This document shows positions 53,961 to 64,000 of a stretch of DNA of 64,000 nucleotides, piece after piece. The notes under the pieces were generated by a model that was not told the DNA's origin, did not search any database, and saw only the letters and a program-made list of their open reading frames with translations. A program made the translations under genes and the position numbers. Within the stretch, counting starts at the first letter, position 1; every line of letters begins with the position of its first letter. Location: positions 1-64,000 of the forward strand of contig JAPQWV010001334.1 in the NCBI GenBank assembly GCA_027422505.1. Direction: 5' to 3'. This DNA is from Craterostigma plantagineum (taxonomy: Eukaryota > Streptophyta > Magnoliopsida > Lamiales > Linderniaceae).

Positions 53961-55695
53961 ACTATTAACTCTTTTAACTTCAAATATGTAATAAACAATA
54001 TGCACTTCACAATTTTCTAAGTATCCAATCAATATTGGCTATGGATATGAATTGAAAAAAAAAATGATTCCTACACTACGGTGATTTGTGTGGATTAGGA
54101 TAGTACGTGGATGCAAATCCGGGAGTCATATAACTGCAGACTCGATACACACTAAACTTCGTCGGATTGGACCGTGAGTAGAGTCGTTATAGGAACAATG
54201 CTGCTAAAACCCTACCATGAGCCGCACTTGAAAATAATAGGTTTGAGTTAGCATTTTCGACATGTTTAAATAAATGGGTAAACCTGAACCCATTCCAAAT
54301 ATTACGTGGGTCAGATTAGGGTTCGAATTTGCAATCCATAATCAATTTGTTATCAAGTCGTCTAACCCGAATAACATAAATTATGAAAATATGCATAATA
54401 TATATAAAATAAAAGCCAATAACTTCATATTTAATTATGTTTTGTAAGACTTTTGTTATTTGGTAATTGTTTCTTAATTATGTTGATGTTTTAGAAAACA
54501 TCTATTTTGTTCTTTAATATTTTGTTTACTTTGGATTTATATGCTATTATTTAGTTATTTTCTTGCTAAACGGGTTGGGTTAACGGATTAAATTTGGTTA
54601 AAGCAGGTCAGATTTGGCTTCGATATTTAACCCGGTTTAGATAAACATCTCAGGTCAGAGATGAAGTTCTTAACCCGTTTATTAAACGGGTTGAAACCGA
54701 ATGTGTGCCCAACCCGACTCGTGTACCACTTTAATCGACCACAGAAAGGAAAAGTAAAGAAACGTTGTATACTCGGGCCATTTTTTTTTTCTCTCACTTG
54801 TTTCCTAGGCTGGGCTTAAATAAAAATCAGGCTATACTTCAAAATTATTTCATTGGCCCCATAAAAAATTGTGCTCATTTGTCCACCACATTTTATTATT
54901 ACTAGTATTTAAGCCATTCTATGAATGTGCCATATATAAATATCATATATTATTTTATATTTCAAGTTTAAGTTATAAATTTAATTTTATTATATATAAG
55001 AAAATTAATTTGAGGACATACAATATATTGACAATATCATGGCAATTATTTAATTAATATTTATTAAGGGGTTATCATTATCATTGTTGTTATTATTATT
55101 ATTATAAAAGAAGGATGACGCTTAGAAAGGAATTTCCGGTAATTGGTTTCAAAACAGTTGTAATAATAACAAAAATTGTTTGACTAGCGAAGCAAAGGCA
55201 ACGGATGGGAGAAAAAGAATTTATTCAACTAGGAAATATTTTGATGTATAGATTTATTGTATAGATTTTCTCGCTATATGGTGCCAGCCAACCGAAACCA
55301 AGATAAATCATATCCTTGCGGTCAATATGTCAAGAAAAAAACACCATTAACAGTTTTGTCGAGTAAAAATCGCAAATAGGCATTACAAATACAACGACTT
55401 CTTCCCATAATTAATCACAGCAATAGCCTACAAAATTGCAATCCACTGACTGATAAGTTGTAGATTTTAGTAGGAAAATATCAACGGACTATTTTCTTTC
55501 CGTATCGTAACAACTTTTTCCATTTCTTAATACGACGCGGCAATTAGAAAAACTAGTATAAAAAGACAACACCATCGATCCAAGCCTTCATTTTCCAAAC
55601 TTGTCTCTATGCTTCTTCAGTAATTGATAAAAAATATAGATGCATTGATAATTATAAGTATTATCGAAGCCGAGAGGAAACAAAACCCTAAAACA

Positions 55696-55884
55696 ATGAT
55701 TTCTAAACCAAACTCTCCGCCGTCGACGACAATGGATGATACCAAACAAAACGATGACGTTGAATCTGATGATCAAGAAAACGAGGTTGCTACAGCAATG
55801 ATCATGTTGGCGAATAGACAAAAACACGGAATAATGAATTTCAGTCGTCTATTGGAGCCCCAACCTAATGTAGGTTGCAAATAG
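55696..55884 (+). pseudogene. Truncated paralogue of the B3-domain gene (N-terminal piece only)
   Basis: A 62-residue frame starting MISKPNSPPSTTMDDTKQND matches the N-terminus of the full B3 gene at 57318 (MAISKLNPPSNEKDDQEM). Both continue with an acidic region and then ATAMIMLANRQ against ATALILLANSP. It then stops, with no DNA-binding domain. The 5' flanks also align: TAGATTTTAGTAGGAAAATA against TAGATTTTAATTGGAAAATA, then ACACCATCGATC and CACTTTCCAAACTT or CATTTTCCAAACTT. This is the remnant of a tandem duplicate; a short expressed peptide cannot be excluded. Confidence 0.6.
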
Positions 55885-57317
55885 ACCATAAATATAACGA
55901 GTTCCCGTAACTAATCACAGTAATAGTTGTTCAAATTTGAATCACTGCTAGATTAGCCGTACAAGTGACGGAACCAAAGTTGTAACTTGGGGGGTCAAAA
56001 AGGTTTAAACAAAATAATACAAAAAATTAGATTCACGGTAAAATCGTGAAGATATCTTATATACGTTTTATATGACATGTTTATTACATACGTGATTACA
56101 AATTGCATATTGTAATGAATGAAGACAACAAATTATAGTTCTTCGTGTAGTCGTTTTTTTTTATATATATTTCTAGCATAATCATTACGTATTGTTATCA
56201 GTACAAAATGATACATTGTAACTCATGAATCAAAGAATAAATTTAAAAAAACAATAATAAGGAACATCTAGTCCGTGGTAAAATCTTCAAACGTCTTATA
56301 TACAGTTTGCGTAAATGTATATTAAACATATAAAAATTAGTTCCATACTGTAATCAATAATAGAATTAGGATTTACAACTTGAGAAATAAATAAAACGTT
56401 TAAATAAAATAATAAAAACTACAAGTTCTTGTATCTCAATGTGTTTTATATTCGTTCTTCGTAACATGTATTACATAAATAAGAAGAAATCACATATTAT
56501 AATAGTGATATAATCATAAATTATAAGTTGAAAAGTCAAAAATTGCATTCAGAATGACGTTTTCCACAACATGTTTATTTTATATTTGAGATTATTTTAT
56601 AATGTAATGAAACATGTGTTGACTAAATAAAGAAAAAATTATTTTAACAGGATATAAATTAATAAAATGTAAGTTAAATTTATTTGCACTATAATCATGG
56701 TTTGATATCTTAATCTTTTTGAAATAAAATTATTATTATTTATGGATATGATTCTGTCATAAACAAATATTAAACAGAAGTATAATGATATAGAGAGCTA
56801 TTACAATCAATACGTTGATTTGTTAAATTGTTAAATAGTTTTTATTCAATTAATAAACTTAATTGGTTTCTTTAATTTAAAGTTGATTCTCGGATAATTA
56901 AAATTTCGAATATTAATAAATTTTGGTAATTTAATTGGAATGGGACTAGGTAATAGTTATTATATTTTTAAAATATTGGCCAAACAAATTTAGGTTTTTT
57001 CCTTCTAATCTTCTTCTTGCCACACGAATCTTAGTAAAAGAAATATCAATGTCGACGTCATCAACCCCTCTGATTCCATCGCTGAGTCGTAGATTTTAAT
57101 TGGAAAATATCAAGGGACTAATTTATTTCCAAATCCTAACAACACTCCCAGTTTTACGTTAATTGAGTTTTAAAAAAAAGAGGCGGCAAGAAAATCCATA
57201 AAAAGATCAAACAAACACCATCGATCCCCCAGCCATGCATATTCACTTTCCAAACTTCTAGGCTTTCAGCAAGCGCATCGAGTTAAAGAGCGCATAATCG
57301 AGTGGAACCCAAAAACA
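55885..57317. other. AT-rich spacer with degenerate tandem repeats between B3 copies
   Basis: Between about 55980 and 56600 a unit of roughly 150-190 bp recurs in decayed form. Markers are AAACAAAATAATA or AAATAAAATAATA, then ACGTTTTATATGACATG, ACGTCTTATATACAG, or GTTTTATATTCG with AACATG, then ATATTGTAATGAAT or ATACTGTAATCAAT. From about 57060 the sequence is the promoter and leader of the full B3 gene. No coding region is seen. Confidence 0.4.
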
Positions 57318-58184
57318 ATGGCAATTTCTAAACTAAACCCTCCGTCGAATGAGAAAGACGATCAAGAAATGCCTTACGAGGCTGCTACAGCATTAATCTT
57401 GCTGGCAAATTCTCCCCCTCCAGAAATGACCGACGAGGCTGCTGCTACAACGCTGATTACCATGAAGAACTCGGGCAACGACGACCACCCCTTTGTCGTT
57501 CCGTCGAGGAAAAAGAGAACCCCAAGGACCCGCCCGAGACGCTACTACCCACCAAACCCGACCCGAACCGCTCCACCTCTACCAGTCTGCGCCTACTCAG
57601 CCAAGAAAAGGAAAGAGGAAAACCGCCCGCCGTCTTCTTCTAGAAAATTAGTCGTGGTAATAAAAAGGGCGAAAGCGACGACGAGTAGTGACGAGTCCGG
57701 GCACAGCAGAACTCCTTCGGAGTTGGAGCTACTGAGCGGCGCAATGAGGGTCGTGTCGAAGGGAAGGAGGATAACGCGGGGCCCGATCCTCGTCGTGGAG
57801 AAGGAGATCTGCGCGACGGACCTGAAAGATGGGCACAATCGCCTGGCGATTCCCTACAGCAAGGTGGCGGACAGGAGCTTCTTGTCCCGACGGGAGAGCG
57901 ATCGGCTCTCCGAGCGAGAGGCGAGGACGAGGAGGGACGGGAGGCCGTACAGGAACGAGACGCCGTGTTCGCTCTCCGTAAAGGTCGTCGTCGTCCCCTC
58001 GCTCGACGTCGAGACGATGAAACTGAGGAGGTGGGAGATGGGCGGGTCCTGCATTTATGCCCTGACGAACGAGTGGACGAAGGTTGCGAGGAAGAATGGG
58101 ATTTCGCTGGGGGCGGAGGTTAGGGTTTGGGCTTTTAGGGTTGAGGGAGAGGAGAATGTGTGCCTTGCTGTCGTCCCCAAGTAG
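57318..58184 (+). CDS. B3 domain-containing protein of the DUF313 type, single exon
   Basis: A 288-residue intronless gene. The N-terminus is disordered and acidic, then strongly basic and Pro-rich (RKKRTPRTRPRRYYPPNPTR), a likely nuclear-localisation segment. The B3-like fold occupies roughly residues 140-288. Visible landmarks are LAIPYSKVADRSFLSRRESD, SLSVKVVVVPSLDVETMKLR, RWEMGGSCIYALTNEWTKVA and KNGISLGAEVRVWAFRVEGE, ending in CLAVVPK. These match the small DUF313 B3 proteins of plants (At5g24050/At3g25182-like), a fast-evolving, poorly studied lineage of the B3 DNA-binding superfamily. GC content is clearly above its flanks. Flanked upstream by a truncated copy of itself and on both outer sides by the inverted root-cap genes. 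Confidence 0.83.
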   Translation: MAISKLNPPSNEKDDQEMPYEAATALILLANSPPPEMTDEAAATTLITMKNSGNDDHPFVVPSRKKRTPRTRPRRYYPPNPTRTAPPLPVCAYSAKKRKEENRPPSSSRKLVVVIKRAKATTSSDESGHSRTPSELELLSGAMRVVSKGRRITRGPILVVEKEICATDLKDGHNRLAIPYSKVADRSFLSRRESDRLSEREARTRRDGRPYRNETPCSLSVKVVVVPSLDVETMKLRRWEMGGSCIYALTNEWTKVARKNGISLGAEVRVWAFRVEGEENVCLAVVPK

Positions 58185-58709
58185 AATCTTGTTTGGGGGA
58201 CGAGGGGATTACGTATTAGGGTTTGAGTTTTTGAGTGTGTGTGTGAGTTTTTCCTTAATTTCTTTTTTATTATATTCATGGTAAAACTCGAATGGTGGCT
58301 GGCTTGGCTGGTGCTATTCTACTGCTTAGTCAATTTCATTTTTACTGGGCCAATCAAATAAAGGTTAAAACAGTTGTCCAATGTGTAAGCTCAATCCCAG
58401 AGAGAAAAATAACAATTGCGAGGGGGCCATAATATAAACTAGTACTTTCTGCACGCTCTATGCGCGTGCTTAAAATATAATTGTTTTAATTTTGATCTTG
58501 AAATTTATAATTTACGTTTAGTAGATGGAATATAATTTTTTATATAAAAGAAAAATAGTGAGTAGGAGTATAAGTATAATAACTAAAAATTGAGGGGTTA
58601 AATATGATAATTACTCAATTAATAAAACTAGAAATATAGAGACTAAATTGTAAATTTTTACGGACCAAAATGACAGTTGATAGTCATCACTCACCCTTAA
58701 TATAATATA

Positions 58710-58952
58710 CTCCCTCTGTTCCATTTCTTTTTGTACATTTGGAATTTGGCACGCAAATTAGGAAATTGAATATTTTAATATAAAGTACAATTGAAAGGTA
58801 AAAAAAGTGTATATTTTGACACGTCTTTTAAGAATTTTTAATATTATTATATTAAATTGTTTGTGATAGTTTTTGGTAAAAAAGAAAATGCATAAAAGAT
58901 AGTGGGACGCCCAACATAGTAAAATGTACGAAAACTATTGGGACAAAGGGAG
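58710..58952. mobile_element. Stowaway (Tc1/mariner-type) MITE, 243 bp
   Basis: The left end CTCCCTCTGTTCC and the right end GGGACAAAGGGAG are the classic Stowaway inverted termini. Each side is flanked by TA (58708-58709 and 58953-58954), the expected target duplication. The AT-rich body is non-coding. Confidence 0.88.
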
Positions 58953-59152
58953 TAGTATAGATAGGACGACAAGGTAGTAGACATTTTAAACGGGCCTCTT
59001 CTTTCCGGAACCGGTTCGGCCCGACCCGACGGTTACAGACGGTTCCGCCTTCCTTCTTTACGAAAATAAGTTCATCAACTGGTACGAACAAACCCACGAG
59101 ATTCGCCCGTCATGCACGATGCATTAAACCCACTTAATATATAAATATAAAA

Positions 59153-59153
<1 letters not shown>

Positions 59154-59199
<46 letters not shown>
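59154..59199. repeat. AT microsatellite
   Basis: A pure TA/AT dinucleotide run of 46 bp. Confidence 0.95.
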
Positions 59200-59201
<2 letters not shown>

Positions 59202-59706
59202 AAATTTATAATTAACCCACACTTATTCATTCCTAAAAATTAAATTAAAGAATTGATGTACAATTAATCCTGTGTACATTAGATAAATTTTTAATAGTGT
59301 AACTTTTATTTTTCTTATATTATCTTTCATCGATAGTGTATGCTCATCACGTTTGATTGAACCATGTAAACAAAGTTATCTGAAAAATTAAAATTCAGAA
59401 TATTTGTTGTCGTCGTCTAAGAGTTCATGTACTTTTTTTCTAGATTACTTATCTTCGTTTAGCTTACAATTAGAGCACACAACATCATGTAGTATTAAAA
59501 TGTGAGGTTCCTTTTACTTACATAATAGATTATTCGCCATAACATGAACTCTAAAGTATACCGACACCGACACTAAATTAAGTATACAATTTCAAGAGAC
59601 AAACCATAGTTGAAGGCCACGAAACATTGACCAAAAGAACCAACCACCAAGAATCAAACCGCACTCTTACACAACGATATTCTTTTCATTGTCATCCTTC
59701 TTGCAC

Positions 59707-59715
59707 TATAAAAAG
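59707..59715 (+). promoter_or_regulatory. TATA box of root-cap gene B
   Basis: CTTCTTGCACTATAAAAAGG lies about 95 bp before the ATG at 59804 and is shared almost base-for-base with copy A. Confidence 0.6.
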
Positions 59716-59803
59716 GGAGCTAGAGACGGTTCATTCATTACCAAGTATAGATACAAAACACACATACAATAACAAGCTAACCAAAAAAATAAAATAAAAT
59801 AAA

Positions 59804-60988
59804 ATGAAATCATCTTCGTCCGCCGTAGTATTTGTTCTAGTGATCTCTTTTCTGGCTTTTGCAGCATCTCTAGTCAGTGGAGACGATAATGGAGGAGGAG
59901 AAGACAGTTACACATGCTATTCACACAGCTGCCCATGTTTCCTAAAGAAGATCAAATGCCCTAAAGAGTGCCCATCGATGAATCCAAAAAACCCTAAAAT
60001 GGACAAAGTTTGCCACGTCGACTGCAATTCCCCCAAGTGCCAAGCCGTCTGTAAACGTACACGCGCGTAATTATTATTATTAGAAAATTGATGACTATCA
60101 ACATATAATAAGTATATTAAATTATTCACAGGTAGGAAGCCCAACTGCGATGGTCCAGGCGCAGCGTGCCACGACCCGAGATTCATCGGCGGGGACGGAA
60201 TCGTCTTTTACTTCCACGGAAAGAAAAACGAAAACTTCGCATTGGTTTCCGACAAAAACCTACACATCAACGGGCGTTTCATAGGCCTTAGGCCTCGGGG
60301 AAGGCCAAGAGACTTCACATGGATTCAAGCCCTCGGTATCCTAATTGTTGGAAAGAAGAACGGCAACGCATTGTCCCTCTCCGTCGAGGCAACAAGGGCG
60401 GAAAAGTGGGACCCACAGGCCGACCACCTCAGATTCTCTTACGACGGCCAAGAACTGAATTTGCCAGCTCATCAGTACCCTTCAGTATGGGAAAACCCTA
60501 AGGAAAATGTTAGGGTAGAGAGGACTTCCGAGAGGAACAGCGCGCTTATCACGCTGAACGAATTGGCTGAGATTTCGATCAACGTCGTCCCAGTGAGCAA
60601 AGAGGACGACAGAGTTCACAACTATGGGATTCCTTCTGACGATTGCTTCGCTCACTTGGAAGTTCAGTTTAGGTTTTACGGTCTTTCTGATAAGGTCGAG
60701 GGCGTTTTGGGAAGGACTTATCGGCTCGATTTTGTGAACCCTGCAAAGCCTGGTGTTGCTATGCCCGTCGTGGGCGGCGAGGATAAGTATAAGACGTCGT
60801 CCCTTTTCGATGCTGATTGTAAGAACTGCGTGTTTAAGCCATCTTCATCTTCGTCTTCGAGCGAAGGAGGTGAAGATCAAGAGAGTGACGACGATGGTAA
60901 TGTTTTGGCTGAGTCTGTGCAGAGCAGTAGCATTGACTGTGCTTTGAAGTGGAACAATGGCAGTAATGGGCTCGTTTGCAGGAAATAA
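59804..60988 (+). CDS. Root cap / LEA-related secreted protein, copy B
   Basis: Second gene of the Root_cap family, in inverted orientation to copy A and about 6.7 kb from it (start to start). Exons 59804-60056 and 60132-60988 join in frame to 369 residues. The signal peptide (MKSSSSAVVFVLVISFLAFA) and linker differ from copy A by several residues and gaps. The Cys-rich module and the rest are almost the same. In the 248 residues that follow VSDKNLHING I count three differences (Arg for Gln, Lys for Asn, Pro for Ser). Both exon 2 segments are 857 bp. Identity falls off right after the stop codon, and the introns differ in length (75 bp here, 102 bp in A). Function as for copy A: a secreted or wall protein of unknown biochemistry. 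Confidence 0.92.
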
Positions 60989-61323
60989 TTATGAGCAACT
61001 TGCACATCGTAATTTGTTGTTTGCTTTTTCTTTGAATAATGTTGCTGTGTCTTTGATTCATACTTTTGTTATAGGGAGGGCATACATACGATTATCCCCC
61101 TTTACTCTCTCTCTATTTCCTCGTAGTACTTTCTTGATGTATCATGAGTCTGTCGTCACAATTTAACATCCACTTGCAAAGTTTACAAAGTTAATAAGTA
61201 TTGCAAAGTTTACAAAATAGTAACACGTGAGTACGATCATCTCATGTGCTATACATATACGATCTGTCAGATTTTTAGTTTCCCAATGGAATCTCTCCTT
61301 AATACTTTATTTCCTTAATGTTC
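60989..61323. other. Convergent spacer between root-cap gene B and the receptor kinase
   Basis: About 335 bp of two 3' UTRs. It contains a short direct repeat of GCAAAGTTTACAAA near 61176-61217. No gene is seen. Confidence 0.45.

Positions 61324-64000
<2,677 letters not shown>

Larger units (their letters stand above)
53092..55695. other. Spacer between root-cap gene A and the truncated B3 gene
   Basis: 2.6 kb. It contains the root-cap promoter, a dispersed repeat copy (53583-53960), and 54230-54740, where GGGTTGGGTTAACGG and CCCAACCCGACTCG-type phrases suggest a decayed hAT-like element. The rest is AT-rich. The 5' flank of the truncated B3 gene starts near 55370. No further coding gene is seen. 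Confidence 0.45.
58185..59803. other. Spacer between B3 gene and root-cap gene B
   Basis: 1.6 kb with a Stowaway MITE (58710-58952), a 46 bp AT microsatellite (59154-59199) and the promoter of root-cap gene B. A short minus-strand frame near 58980-59100 looks fortuitous. No gene is supported. Confidence 0.5.

Overview
The window is nuclear DNA from a flowering plant. Genes are split by short GT-AG introns and spacers are AT-rich and full of short non-autonomous transposons. The protein families are plant-specific (NAC and DUF313-type B3 transcription factors, class III peroxidase, clade-3 GLR, S-domain receptor kinase, root-cap proteins). The sequence suggests a eudicot, perhaps an asterid, but the species cannot be fixed from it.

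Layout, left to right: a MATE/DTX transporter (12-3274, +), TFIIE subunit alpha (3871-7589, +), a possible small membrane protein (8712-9175, +), a GLR3-type glutamate receptor-like channel (9189-13241, +), a 3.1 kb spacer with a possible tiny two-exon gene on the minus strand (14326-14539), a class III peroxidase (16379-18006, +), a CCCH zinc-finger protein (19285-23427, +), a CUC2/NAM-type NAC factor with a miR164 target site (24992-26482, +), a repeat-rich 4 kb spacer with a 49-residue Cys-rich ORF and a tRNA-derived SINE, a TRF4/PAPD5-like poly(A) polymerase (30453-34488, +), CMP-KDO synthetase (35722-37619, +), an m-type plastid thioredoxin (38181-39028, +), an SMR/DUF1771 protein (39499-42550, -), an F-box-like/RCC1-repeat protein (45203-47695, +), a RD26/ANAC019-clade NAC factor (50381-51517, +), a root-cap/LEA-related gene (51865-53091, -), a truncated and a full B3-domain gene (55696-55884 and 57318-58184, +), a second nearly identical root-cap gene in inverted orientation (59804-60988, +), and the 3' part of a G-type lectin S-receptor-like kinase (61324 to beyond 64000, -).

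The genes do not form one pathway, as is usual for a plant chromosome. Local structure comes from duplication (the inverted root-cap pair and the B3 pair it flanks) and from several small transposon families, some sitting in introns. Two NAC genes of different clades lie about 25 kb apart and are not a tandem pair.

A technical feature runs through the window. Many otherwise well-conserved exons, mostly in the first 26 kb, need one-base frame corrections, while splice sites and motifs stay intact. This looks like residual consensus indels rather than many pseudogenes. Exon coordinates given for those genes are therefore gene-model estimates.
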